Source: Streptomyces sp. NBC_01264 | GTDB taxonomy: Bacteria; Actinomycetota; Actinomycetes; Streptomycetales; Streptomycetaceae | DNA length: 64,000 bases | Direction of reading: 5' to 3' | Assembly (NCBI RefSeq): GCF_026340675.1 | Contig: NZ_JAPEOX010000001.1 | Span: 2,914,001 to 2,978,000 of the forward strand | Shown here: in pieces, positions 27,120 through 35,874 of the stretch | How the letters are laid out: every line of letters begins with the position of its first letter | How positions within the stretch are numbered: position 1 is the stretch's first letter | Notes under the pieces: model-generated | Seen by the model: the letters and a program-made list of their open reading frames with translations, nothing else | Told to the model about the DNA's origin: nothing | Database searches by the model: none | Translations under genes and position numbers: made by a program

Positions 27120-28165
27120 GACTTCACCAGCCCTTTCATCTTCCCGCCCAGCGCGAGGTACACGTCCTCAAGGCTCGGCGTGGCCAGTGTGAAATCGTCG
27201 AGGGCTCCGAAGGCCGGACCGCCGGTCACCGCGGCGACCGCGGCCCGCGCCTCGTCGGGCCCGAGCCTCAGCACCCAGCGCCGCCCCGTCTCCACTGCGA
27301 GCTCACGCAGCTCCGCGACCTCCGGAAAACCCAGCGGGGCGGACTCGCGCCAGACCAGTTCGAGCCGGACCTCGCCGGACACCTGCGCCTTGAGCCCGGC
27401 GGGGGTGTCACAGGCGATGACCCGGCCCTGGTCGATGACGGCGACCCGGTCGAGGACGGTCTCGGCCTCGATGACGTTGTGGGTGACCAGCAGCACGGTG
27501 GCCCCGGTCTCGGCGCGGCGGCGGTCGACGGCGGCCCAGACGGCCCGCCGGGCCACCGGGTCCATGCCGGTCGTGGGCTCGTCGAGCACCAGGACGGGCC
27601 GCTCCCCCACCAGCGCGGCGGCGAAGCACGCGAGGCGCCGCTGTCCGCCGGACAGCTTCTTCAGGGGGCGTCCGGCGATCCCGGTCAGGCCGAGCTCCTC
27701 CAGTACGGAGTCCCGTGCGGCCCGCGCCTCGCGCAGGCCGAGGCCGCGCAGCCGGCCGGTGGTCTCGGCGGCCAGCGAGACCGTGAGCTCGTCTAGGGCG
27801 GTGGATTCCTGCCCCAGGTAGGAGAGCAGCCGGGCGGAGCGGTCGGGGTGGCGTACGAGGTCGTGGCCGAGCAGGGTCACGGAGCCGGAGTCGGGCCGCA
27901 GCAGGCCGGTGAGCTGGCGGACCAGGGTCGATTTGCCGGCGCCGTTGGGGCCGAGCAGCCCGAAGATCTCACCGCGCCGCACGTCCAGGGAGATCCCGTC
28001 GGTGGCACGGGTCTCGGGCAGGGCCGGGGCCCCGCGCCGTCCTCGTACCGCGGGATACGTCTTGACCAGGTCACGTACCGCGCAGACCACGTCGGAGGCC
28101 GGTCCCGCGGCCCCTGCCGTGCGGCTACCGCGCGGCGGTCCTGCCTGTGCTGTCCCCGTACTCAC
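27116..28165 (-). CDS. ABC transporter ATP-binding protein (exporter, DrrA-like)
   Basis: 349-residue ATPase. Walker A: LLGPNGAGKSTLVRQL; Q-loop: YLGQESTALDEL; signature: KKLSGGQRRLACFAAALVG; Walker B: PVLVLDEPTTGMDPVARR; H-loop: VLLVTHNVIEAE. The C-terminal extension of about 90 residues (from VSGEVRLELVW to LEDVYLALGGKMKG) is typical of DrrA-like exporters. The GTG at 28165 (VSTGTAQAG) is chosen as start. It is coupled to the permease gene by a 4-base overlap. Confidence 0.9.
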   Translation of the reverse strand: MSTGTAQAGPPRGSRTAGAAGPASDVVCAVRDLVKTYPAVRGRRGAPALPETRATDGISLDVRRGEIFGLLGPNGAGKSTLVRQLTGLLRPDSGSVTLLGHDLVRHPDRSARLLSYLGQESTALDELTVSLAAETTGRLRGLGLREARAARDSVLEELGLTGIAGRPLKKLSGGQRRLACFAAALVGERPVLVLDEPTTGMDPVARRAVWAAVDRRRAETGATVLLVTHNVIEAETVLDRVAVIDQGRVIACDTPAGLKAQVSGEVRLELVWRESAPLGFPEVAELRELAVETGRRWVLRLGPDEARAAVAAVTGGPAFGALDDFTLATPSLEDVYLALGGKMKGLVKS

Positions 28166-28193
28166 GAGGGAGCAGCCTACGGGGTTGCGGCCC

Positions 28194-29576
28194 CTACTCG
28201 GCTGCCGGGGCCGCCTGGGCCACCGCCACGGGGGCCGCGGGAGCCCCGGTCGCCGCGGCCGGGACCGCGGCCGTGGCTCCCGCCGGGCCGGGCGTACCCC
28301 CGGCGGCGCCGCCGCCGGCCACGTGTTCCGCGGCCGCCCGTACGTCGATCTCGCGCCAGAAGCCGGCCCGGATGGCGTAGCGGTCGTGCTCGTCGATCTG
28401 GTCGTCCTTGTGCGCGAGGAGCCCGAAGCGGGCGGCGTAGCGCAGCAGCTCCCCGTCGATCCGGTGCGGGATCCGGGGGTACATCGTGGCGAGCTTCTGC
28501 AGGTGCACGGTCTCCGGGAGCCGTTCCATCCAGCGCCGGGCGAACACCTGGCCGACCTCGAAGGGGTCGCCGCCGACGGTGGTGATGTCCTCCTCGCGGT
28601 CCGCCCAGCGCTGCTCGGCGGAGGTGAGCTGGGCGAGGGTGGGCAGGGAAGCGGTCTCGGCGGGCTCGCCGAGCGGCCCGGCGCGGTCGACCCACCCCTT
28701 GTCGGAGGACCACCGCAGGGCGCTGCCCGCCGGGGCCGCGCCGAGGGCGTGTCCGGGCCCGGGGGCGGCTGCGGGGGCCCCAGGGGCGCGCAGGGCTCCC
28801 GCGAGATCCTTCGGGGTGGGGACGTTCCTGCCGTTGGCGGTGCCGGCCGCGGCGGTGGTGGCCGTTCCGCCCTCCTCGGGCTCCACGGAGGCCTCGGGCC
28901 GGCTTCCGCCGCCGCTGCCGCGGGCGGCCTCCGCGAGGGCGGCCTCGGGCAGCGGCGCGGAGAGGATGGCGGCGATCTCGGGGCGCGGGGCCGGCGCCGG
29001 GGCACAGAGTCCGGTGAGGTCGCGGGCGCGGACGGCGCGGGTGATCCAGGTGCGGTCCAGGACGCGGCGTTCGTCGGCTTCGGCGACGAGGTCCTCGGAC
29101 TGGTTGTAGTCCCCGTCGGCGGCCTGGACGGCCCACAGGTGGACGGCGACCCCGTGTTCCTTGGCGGACATCAGGCCGGGCAGCAGGTCCCCGTCGCCGG
29201 TGACGAGCACGACGTCCGAGCAGGCCCGGTTGCGGGCGAGCTCGGTGAGCTCGGCGTGCATGGCCGCGTCGACGCCCTTCTGGGCCCAGCGGCCGTCGCT
29301 GCGGGTCAGGGCGCCCAGGCGGACGGTGACGCGAGGCATGACGCGCAGTCGCCGGTGCTCGGGCTGGGGTACCCGGTCGGGGGCGCCGTCGAACCAGTAG
29401 ATCCGCAGGAGCGGCTGCTCGGTGTCGGCTTCGGCGCGCTCGCGCAGGCCCTGGATGAGCGCCGCATGGTCGACGGTGATCCGGGAGCGGGACGGCTCTC
29501 CTGCGAGGAGGCTCGCGGCGGCGCCCAGCAGGTAGCCGGCGTCCACCAGGACGACGCAGCGGTCCACGCGTACCAC
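28194..29576 (-). CDS. NYN (PIN-like) domain protein
   Basis: 460-residue protein. The N-terminal NYN/DUF88 nuclease-like domain shows CVVLVDAGYLLGAAASLL (first acidic site), RIYWFDGAPD, WAQKGVDAAMHAELTELARN (second acidic site) and SDVVLVTGDGDLLPGLMSAK (third acidic site). The full set of acidic residues expected for metal-dependent RNA cleavage is present. A long Ala/Pro/Gly linker follows. A C-terminal folded segment (LPTLAQLTSAEQRWADREED ... IDGELLRYAARFGLLAHK) may bind nucleic acid. I chose the GTG at 29576 because AGGGG lies six bases upstream; the frame itself extends to 29663. RNase activity is inferred from the family. Confidence 0.85.
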   Translation of the reverse strand: MVRVDRCVVLVDAGYLLGAAASLLAGEPSRSRITVDHAALIQGLRERAEADTEQPLLRIYWFDGAPDRVPQPEHRRLRVMPRVTVRLGALTRSDGRWAQKGVDAAMHAELTELARNRACSDVVLVTGDGDLLPGLMSAKEHGVAVHLWAVQAADGDYNQSEDLVAEADERRVLDRTWITRAVRARDLTGLCAPAPAPRPEIAAILSAPLPEAALAEAARGSGGGSRPEASVEPEEGGTATTAAAGTANGRNVPTPKDLAGALRAPGAPAAAPGPGHALGAAPAGSALRWSSDKGWVDRAGPLGEPAETASLPTLAQLTSAEQRWADREEDITTVGGDPFEVGQVFARRWMERLPETVHLQKLATMYPRIPHRIDGELLRYAARFGLLAHKDDQIDEHDRYAIRAGFWREIDVRAAAEHVAGGGAAGGTPGPAGATAAVPAAATGAPAAPVAVAQAAPAAE

Positions 29577-29729
29577 CCTCTTCCCCTGGGGGTCCTCTGT
29601 CTCTTTCGCGGTTTCCCCGAGTCTGCCCGACGGCAACGGCCTTGACGGCCGGAACTCGATCATCGGCGTGGCGTATCTCTCGGAGTGCCCCGGCAGGAGC
29701 CCCGACTACGCGCGGTAATGATCCAAAAT

Positions 29730-29745
29730 GCGCCGTTTACGGCGC
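29730..29745 (+). promoter_or_regulatory. Small hairpin in the leader of the 56-residue gene
   Basis: GCGCCG-TTTA-CGGCGC is a perfect 6-bp stem located 51-67 bases upstream of the start codon, in the 220-base divergent region. It is preceded by AT-rich TAATGATCCAAAA. A promoter is likely nearby, but I cannot assign boxes. Confidence 0.3.
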
Positions 29746-29796
29746 TGTGTGAGTGTGAAGGCGGCCCTGGCCCCTAAACCCCCACGGAGGCATCCC

Positions 29797-29967
29797 ATGG
29801 CCAAGAACAAGAACCGCCAGCAGCCCGCCAAGTCCGAAGAGCGCTCGGCCGCACAGGATCCGGGGAAGAGTTCGATGGACTCCTCGTCCTCGGCCTCGAC
29901 CCCGGCCGCCCCGAGCCCGCTGCAGATGGCCGGCAAGCGCAAGGAAAAGAAGTTCGGCCACAACTGA
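29797..29967 (+). CDS. Small basic hypothetical protein (56 residues)
   Basis: The ATG at 29797 has a perfect GGAGG seven bases upstream. The 56-residue product starts MAKNKNRQQPAKSEERSAAQ and ends with the basic stretch MAGKRKEKKFGHN. Its middle is Ser/Ala/Pro-rich, with no membrane segment or cysteine. It is probably disordered and may bind nucleic acid or ribosomes, though nothing proves this. The ribosome binding site and the following 54-bp perfect palindrome terminator support a real gene. It is monocistronic between NYN and dnaE. Confidence 0.8.
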   Translation: MAKNKNRQQPAKSEERSAAQDPGKSSMDSSSSASTPAAPSPLQMAGKRKEKKFGHN

Positions 29968-29976
29968 CGCCTCCAC

Positions 29977-30030
29977 CACGCACGAGGAGGGCCCGCCCCG
30001 GTCGACCGGGGCGGGCCCTCCTCGTGCGTG
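29977..30030. terminator. 54-bp perfect palindrome, bidirectional terminator
   Basis: Two 27-base arms (CACGCACGAGGAGGGCCC... and its exact reverse complement) meet at GTCGAC with no unpaired loop bases. It is placed between the convergent 56-residue gene and dnaE. A hairpin of this strength would stop transcription from both sides. Confidence 0.85.
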
Positions 30031-30040
30031 CCGGCTGCGG

Positions 30041-33000
30041 CTACCCGGCCAGGCAGGACGGGCCGAGCAGCACCTTGAGGTCGCCGAAGAGCGCCGGGTC
30101 GGGCTTGACCCGGTGCTTGTCGAGCCGGAGCACGGTGGTGGTGCGCGGCCCCTGGAGCTTGATCCGGACCTCGCTGTTGCCCTGGTGGTGGCGCAGGATC
30201 TCGCCGAGCCGGGTCACCATCGGCGGGGTGACCTTGACGGTCGGGATGGTGAGGACCACGGGGGCGTTGGTGCCGGCGTTGGACAGGTCGGGGACCATCA
30301 TCTCCATGGCGACCAGCCGGGGGACGTCCTCGCGCTTGTCCAGGCGGCCCTTGACGAAGACGACGGTGTCCTCGACCAGCTGCGTGGAGACGAGCTGGTA
30401 GGTCGCGGGGAAGAACATGCACTCGATGGAGCCGGCCAGGTCCTCCACGGTGGCGATGGCCCAGGCGTTGCCCTGCTTGGTCATCTTGCGCTGGAGGCCC
30501 GAGATGATGCCGCCGATGGTGACGACCGCGCCGTCGCCGTGCTCCCCGCCGGTGAGCTGGGAGATGCCCGCGTCGGTCTTGTCGGAGAGCACGTGCTCCA
30601 GGCCGAAGAGCGGGTGGTCGGAGACGTAGAGGCCGAGCATCTCGCGCTCCTGGGCGAGCAGGTAGGCCTTCTCCCACTCGACGTCGGAGAACTCCACGTC
30701 GAGGCCGAAGCCGGGCTCGTCGCCCGCGTCCGCGTCACCCATTCCGCCGAAGAGGTCGAACTGCCCCTCGGCCTCCTTGCGCTTGACCGCGACCACGTTG
30801 TCGATCATCGGCTCGTGGTGGGCGACCAGGCCCTTGCGGGTGTGGCCCATCTCGTCGAAGGCGCCGGCCTTGATCAGGGACTCGATCGTGCGCTTGTTGC
30901 AGACGACCGCTTCGACCTTGTCGAGGAAGTCGGGGAAGGTGGAGTACTTCCCCTTCGCCTTCCTGCTCTTGATGATCGACTCGACGACGTTGGTGCCGAC
31001 GTTGCGCACGGCGGTGAGGCCGAAGAGGATCACGTCGTCGCCCTGGGCGGCGAAGTTCGCCTCCGACTCGTTCACGTTCGGCGGGAGCACCTTGATGCCC
31101 ATCCGGCGGCACTCGTTCAGGTAGATCGCGGACTTGTCCTTGTCGTCCTTGACCGAGGTGAGCAGGCCCGCCATGTACTCGGCCGGGAAATTGGCCTTGA
31201 GGTAGGCGGTCCAGTAGGAGACCAGGCCGTACGCGGCCGAGTGGGCCTTGTTGAAGGCGTAGCCGGCGAAGGGCACCAGGACGTCCCACAGCGCCTTGAT
31301 CGCCTGGTCGCTGAAGCCCTTCTCCTTGGCTCCGGCCTCGAAGATGACGAAGTTCTTCGCCAGTTCGTCGGGCTTCTTCTTGCCCATCACGCGGCGCAGG
31401 ATGTCGGCCTCGCCGAGCGAGTACCCGGCGATGATCTGGGCGGCCTTCTGGACCTGCTCCTGGTAGACGATGAGGCCGTAGGTGACGCCGAGGATCTCCC
31501 TGAGCGGCTCCTCCAGCTCCGGGTGGATCGGGGTGATCTCCTGCTGCTTGTTCTTGCGCAGCGCGTAGTTCGTGTGCGAGTTCATGCCCATCGGGCCCGG
31601 CCGGTACAGGGCCGAGACGGCGGAGATGTCCTCGAAGTTGTCGGGCTTCATCAGGCGCAGCAGGGAGCGCATCGGCCCGCCGTCGAACTGGAACACGCCG
31701 AGGGTGTCGCCGCGGCCGAGCAGTTCGAAGGTCTTGGGGTCGTCGAGCGGCAGGCCCAGGAGGTCGAGGTCGATCCCCTTGTTGGCCTTCACCATCTTGA
31801 CGGCGTCGTCCATGATCGTGAGGTTGCGCAGGCCCAGGAAGTCCATCTTGATCAGGCCGAGCGACTCGCACTGGGGGTAGTCCCACTGCGTGATGGTCAC
31901 GCCGTCCGTGTGCCGCACCCAGACCGGTGCGTGATCGACGATCGGCTCGCTGGACATGATCACGCCGGCGGCGTGCACGCCCATCTGGCGGACCAGGCCC
32001 TCCACACCGCGGGCGGTGTCGATGACCTTCTTCACGTCCGGCTCGTTCTCGTACATCGCCCGGATCTCGCCCGCCTCGCCGTAGCGCGGGTGCGAGGGGT
32101 CGGTGATGCCGTTGAGGTCGATGCCCTTGCCGAGGACGTCGGCGGGCATGGCCTTGGTGAGCCGGTCGCCCATGGCGTACGGGTAGCCGAGGACCCGGGC
32201 CGAGTCCTTGATGGCGTTCTTCGCCTTGATCTTTCCGTACGTACCGATCATGGCGACCTTGTCGTCGCCGTACTTGTCGGTCACGTACCGGATCACTTCG
32301 ACGCGCCTGCGCTCGTCGAAGTCGATGTCGACATCGGGCATGGAGACGCGCTCGGGGTTCAGGAACCGCTCGAAGATCAGGCCGTGGGTGATCGGGTCGA
32401 GGTCGGTGATGCCCATGGCGTAGGCGACGATCGAGCCGGCGGCGGAGCCTCGGCCGGGGCCGACGGCGATGCCCTGGTTCTTGGCCCACATGATGAAGTC
32501 GGCGACGACGAGGAAGTAGCCCGGGAACCCCATCTGGATGATGACGTCCAGCTCGTACTCGGCCTGCTTCTGCCGGTCCTCGGGGACCCCTCCGGGGTAG
32601 CGGCGGGCCATGCCGCGCCGCACTTCCTCCTTGAACCAGGTGATCTCGGTGTAGCCGTCTTCCGGGATCTCGAACTTCGGCATGAGGTTCTTGGCCTCGA
32701 ACATGCCGGTGGTGTCGATCTGCTCGGCCACCAGGAGGGTGTTGCGGCAGCCCTCCTGCCAGGCGTCCGAGGAGTCGACCGCGTACATCTCGTCCGTGGA
32801 CTTGAGGTAGTAGCCGGTGCCGTCGAAGCGGAAGCGGTCCGGGTCGGAGAGGTTCTTGCCGGTCTGGATGCACAGCAGGGCGTCGTGCGCGGCCGACTCG
32901 TGCGCGTAGGTGTAGTGCGAGTCGTTCGTCACCAGCGGCGGGATGCCGAGCTTCTTGCCGACCTCCAGCAGCCCGTCGCGGACCCGGCGCTCGATCTCGA

Positions 33001-33586
33001 TGCCGTGGTCCATCAGCTCCAGGAAGTAGCGGTCCTTGCCGAAGATGTCCTGGTATTCGGAGGCCGCCTTCAGGGCCTCGTCGAACTGGCCGAGGCGCAG
33101 CCTGGTCTGGAGCTCCCCGGAGGGGCAGCCGGTGGAGGCGATCAGCCCCTCCGACCACTGGGAGATGGTCTCCTTGTCCATGCGCGGCCACTTCGTGAGC
33201 CAGCCCTCGGCGTACGCGTCGGAGGACAGCCGGAAGAGGTTGTGCAGCCCGGTGGAGTTCGCCGCCCAGATCGTCTTGTGGGTGTAACCACCGGAACCGG
33301 ACACGTCGTCGCGCTTCTGGTGCGGCTGGCCCCACTGGATGCGCCGCTTGTTGCGCCGGGACTCCGGAGCGACGTACGCCTCGATGCCGATGATCGGCGT
33401 CACACCGGCCTTCTTCGCCGTGTGGAAGAAGTCATAGGCCCCGTGCAGGTTGCCGTGGTCGGACATGGCGATGTGCGTCATGCCCATCTCGTTGCACGCG
33501 TTGAACATGTCCTTCAGCCGCGCGGCACCGTCCAGCAGGGAGTACTGGGTGTGGACGTGCAGGTGCGTGAACGGCGTCTTGGTCAC
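30041..33586 (-). CDS. dnaE: DNA polymerase III alpha subunit
   Basis: 1181-residue replicative polymerase catalytic subunit. N-terminal PHP domain: FTHLHVHTQYSLLDGAARL and HIAMSDHGNLHGAYDF. The palm has GPGRGSAAGSIVAYAMGITD and the catalytic aspartates of MPDVDIDFDERRRVEVIRY. GMNSHTNYALRKNKQQEI and the helix-hairpin-helix region follow. A clamp-binding motif, QFDLFGG, is near residue 950, and the C-terminal OB-fold begins near VVTIGGIISGLQRKMTKQGN. The GTG start has GGAGG nine to ten bases upstream. Length fits the DnaE1 type that makes the chromosome in actinobacteria. It is transcribed alone, ending at a 54-bp palindrome. Confidence 0.98.
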   Translation of the reverse strand: MTKTPFTHLHVHTQYSLLDGAARLKDMFNACNEMGMTHIAMSDHGNLHGAYDFFHTAKKAGVTPIIGIEAYVAPESRRNKRRIQWGQPHQKRDDVSGSGGYTHKTIWAANSTGLHNLFRLSSDAYAEGWLTKWPRMDKETISQWSEGLIASTGCPSGELQTRLRLGQFDEALKAASEYQDIFGKDRYFLELMDHGIEIERRVRDGLLEVGKKLGIPPLVTNDSHYTYAHESAAHDALLCIQTGKNLSDPDRFRFDGTGYYLKSTDEMYAVDSSDAWQEGCRNTLLVAEQIDTTGMFEAKNLMPKFEIPEDGYTEITWFKEEVRRGMARRYPGGVPEDRQKQAEYELDVIIQMGFPGYFLVVADFIMWAKNQGIAVGPGRGSAAGSIVAYAMGITDLDPITHGLIFERFLNPERVSMPDVDIDFDERRRVEVIRYVTDKYGDDKVAMIGTYGKIKAKNAIKDSARVLGYPYAMGDRLTKAMPADVLGKGIDLNGITDPSHPRYGEAGEIRAMYENEPDVKKVIDTARGVEGLVRQMGVHAAGVIMSSEPIVDHAPVWVRHTDGVTITQWDYPQCESLGLIKMDFLGLRNLTIMDDAVKMVKANKGIDLDLLGLPLDDPKTFELLGRGDTLGVFQFDGGPMRSLLRLMKPDNFEDISAVSALYRPGPMGMNSHTNYALRKNKQQEITPIHPELEEPLREILGVTYGLIVYQEQVQKAAQIIAGYSLGEADILRRVMGKKKPDELAKNFVIFEAGAKEKGFSDQAIKALWDVLVPFAGYAFNKAHSAAYGLVSYWTAYLKANFPAEYMAGLLTSVKDDKDKSAIYLNECRRMGIKVLPPNVNESEANFAAQGDDVILFGLTAVRNVGTNVVESIIKSRKAKGKYSTFPDFLDKVEAVVCNKRTIESLIKAGAFDEMGHTRKGLVAHHEPMIDNVVAVKRKEAEGQFDLFGGMGDADAGDEPGFGLDVEFSDVEWEKAYLLAQEREMLGLYVSDHPLFGLEHVLSDKTDAGISQLTGGEHGDGAVVTIGGIISGLQRKMTKQGNAWAIATVEDLAGSIECMFFPATYQLVSTQLVEDTVVFVKGRLDKREDVPRLVAMEMMVPDLSNAGTNAPVVLTIPTVKVTPPMVTRLGEILRHHQGNSEVRIKLQGPRTTTVLRLDKHRVKPDPALFGDLKVLLGPSCLAG

Positions 33587-33744
33587 GGTGGGGGCCTCCG
33601 GGCGGGGAGAGAGGGGCGGCAGCTATGAATCCTACGTGGCCCAAGTGACAGTTCCCGGGCACGGCGGGGTAGCTTCATCCGTTGCAGACCCAAGGACCCG
33701 TGTCCGATATGCGATCCACCCCGCGCCACCTGGAGGCACCCGCC

Positions 33745-35070
33745 ATGGCGGTTCCCGAGACGACCGACGAGCAGCGCGCCGAGCAGATACTCGACGTGTT
33801 CGACATCGCCTTCGGCGAGCTGATCACCGCCGACCCCGCGGCCTTCCGGGTCAAGTTCCGCAAGATGGCGGCCTCGGCCTTCGCCTTCTACCGGGGCACC
33901 GCCTGCCTCTTCTACGCCGACCTGGAGCGCGAGCGGCACGGCGGCCCGTACCTGGACGAGCGCACCGGCCGGGTGTGGATCCACGGCGATCTGCACGCCG
34001 AGAACTTCGGCACCTACATGAACGCCCAGGGCCGGCTGGTCTTCAACGTCAACGACTTCGACGAGGCCTACGTCGGCCCCTTCACCTGGGACCTGAAGCG
34101 GTTCTCCGCCTCCGTGGCCCTGCTCGGCTACACCAAGGCGCTCAGCGACGACCAGATCAGCGAGCTGGTACGGATCTACGCGGCCGCCTACCGGGAGCGC
34201 ATCCACGCACTGGCGACCGGGGCCAAGAACGACGAGGTGCCCGCCTTCACCCTGGACACCGCCGAGGGACCGCTGCTGGAGGCCCTGCGCCACGCCCGCC
34301 GCCGCACCCGCTTCTCGCTACTCGACTCGATGACCGAGATCCGCGAGTTCGAGCGCCGCTTCTCCCCCGGACCCGGGACCATCGAGCTGGACGCGGCCAC
34401 CCGCTACAAGGTGCTCGCCGCCTTCGACGGCTATCTGGAGACCCTGCCCGACGAGTCCCTGGTCCGCCCGGACTCCTACCGGGTCAAGGACGTGGTGGGC
34501 CGCCGGGGCGTCGGGATCGGCTCGGCGGGCCTGCCCTCGTACAACATCCTGCTGGAGGGGCACAGCGACGCCCTGGAGAACGACGTCGTGATCTACCTCA
34601 AGCAGGCGCAGACCCCGGCGGTGTCCCGGCACGTGACCGACCGCGCGGTGCGCGAGTACTTCCTGCACGAGGGCCACCGCACGGTGATCTCCCAGCGGGC
34701 CCTGCAGGCGCACGCCGACCCGTGGCTCGGCTGGACCGAGCTGGACGGGGCCGGTCAGCTCGTCGCGGAGGTCTCCCCGTACGCGGTGGACCTGGACTGG
34801 TCCGACCTGGACGACCCGGAGGAGATCGCGGCCGTGGTCGCCGACCTGGGCCGGGCCACGGCGACCATGCACGGCGCGGCGGACGAGCAGGAGAGCGGCC
34901 ACACGCTGGTCCCGTTCTCCACCGAGCGGGCCATCGACGCGGCCATCGCCGCCGACGAGGAGGGCTTCGCGAACCTGCTGGTGGACTTCGCCCACGCCTA
35001 CGGCGCCCGGGCCCGCGCCGACCACCAGATCTTCGTGGACCTCTTCCGCAACGGCCGGATCCTCCCCTAG
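33745..35070 (+). CDS. DUF2252 domain protein
   Basis: 441-residue cytoplasmic protein. Characteristic DUF2252 segments: FRKMAASAFAFYRGTACLFY; RVWIHGDLHAENFGTYMNAQ; VFNVNDFDEAYVGPFTWDLK; and VVGRRGVGIGSAGLPSYNIL. The HGDLHxENF and NDFDE motifs look like the catalytic and metal-binding loops of aminoglycoside-phosphotransferase or kinase-like folds, so a phosphotransferase role is conceivable but unproven. The ATG at 33745 has GGAGG eight bases upstream; this decides it over the upstream ATG at 33682. Confidence 0.88.
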   Translation: MAVPETTDEQRAEQILDVFDIAFGELITADPAAFRVKFRKMAASAFAFYRGTACLFYADLERERHGGPYLDERTGRVWIHGDLHAENFGTYMNAQGRLVFNVNDFDEAYVGPFTWDLKRFSASVALLGYTKALSDDQISELVRIYAAAYRERIHALATGAKNDEVPAFTLDTAEGPLLEALRHARRRTRFSLLDSMTEIREFERRFSPGPGTIELDAATRYKVLAAFDGYLETLPDESLVRPDSYRVKDVVGRRGVGIGSAGLPSYNILLEGHSDALENDVVIYLKQAQTPAVSRHVTDRAVREYFLHEGHRTVISQRALQAHADPWLGWTELDGAGQLVAEVSPYAVDLDWSDLDDPEEIAAVVADLGRATATMHGAADEQESGHTLVPFSTERAIDAAIAADEEGFANLLVDFAHAYGARARADHQIFVDLFRNGRILP

Positions 35071-35120
35071 ACGGGGACCTAGGGACCGTCCTCACAGGGA
35101 CGCATGGCACACTCGCGACG

Positions 35121-35810
35121 ATGGACATATCCGGGGTGGGTCTCCGAGGGCTGCGGGCCGCGCTTTTCAGCGCGGTCGTCGTGCTGCTCTCGACCGGCTC
35201 TCACGTCCTGATGTCCCGGGTGCCACTGCCTCCCGCCCTGGTGGGCGGGGCCTTCGCCGCGGTGTTCGCGATCGCCTTCGCCCTGGCCGGACGGGAGCGG
35301 GGCCTCGGTCGCATCGCCGGGCTGCTCGTCCCCCTGGAACTGGCCGCCGACACCCTCCTGACCTCCGGCCAGCACCTCTGCTACGGCCCCGCGGGCGGCC
35401 CCGTCTCGGGTCCGCTGCACGCCATGGGGCTCGCCGACTTCTGCGGCGGCAGCCCGGTGGGCGGTGCGCTGGCCGAGGTGGGCGGGCCCGTCGGCCCGGC
35501 CGCGCTGCTTCCCGCGCCCGGACCGTGGACGCCCTGGCTGCTGCTGGGTGCGCACGTATCGGTCGGACTGCTCGCCTCGCTGTGGCTGCACCGCGGGGAG
35601 CGGGCGCTCGGCCGGCTGCTGCGCGCGGCGTCCGCCGGCGCCTTCCGCCCGCTGCGGATGGCCTCGGCCCGTACGGCGCGGGCCCTGGCTCCGGTACGGC
35701 TCTCGCCGCCGCGGGCCCTGCGGAGCACGGTGGCCCGTACCCGCTTCCCCGCGCACTCCGTGGGACGGCGGGGACCTCCTCCCGCGTACGGCGCGTTCGC
35801 CCGCGCCTGA
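35121..35810 (+). CDS. Membrane protein of unknown function
   Basis: 229 residues with about four hydrophobic segments: ALFSAVVVLLSTGSHVLM, LVGGAFAAVFAIAFALAG, IAGLLVPLELAADTLLTSG and WTPWLLLGAHVSVGLLASLWL. An Arg-rich cytoplasmic C-terminus follows. The second loop has HLCYGP and DFCGGSPVGG, giving a cysteine pair that could be metal- or disulfide-forming. The ATG at 35121 is 50 bases after the DUF2252 gene, so they may be co-transcribed. I recognise no family. The DsbA-like gene follows 64 bases on. Confidence 0.68.
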   Translation: MDISGVGLRGLRAALFSAVVVLLSTGSHVLMSRVPLPPALVGGAFAAVFAIAFALAGRERGLGRIAGLLVPLELAADTLLTSGQHLCYGPAGGPVSGPLHAMGLADFCGGSPVGGALAEVGGPVGPAALLPAPGPWTPWLLLGAHVSVGLLASLWLHRGERALGRLLRAASAGAFRPLRMASARTARALAPVRLSPPRALRSTVARTRFPAHSVGRRGPPPAYGAFARA

Positions 35811-35874
35811 CGTACGAGGACAGTCCCCCCTTCCAGCCGGCTCCACCGCGGAGCCACACCCCACGGAGAGAACG

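Noticed and set aside
30113..33628. Antisense open frame of 1171 codons opposite dnaE
   Set aside because: Same GC-driven shadow; the product is a low-complexity string of Val, Asp, Gly and Arg, while the minus-strand DnaE has every catalytic motif.
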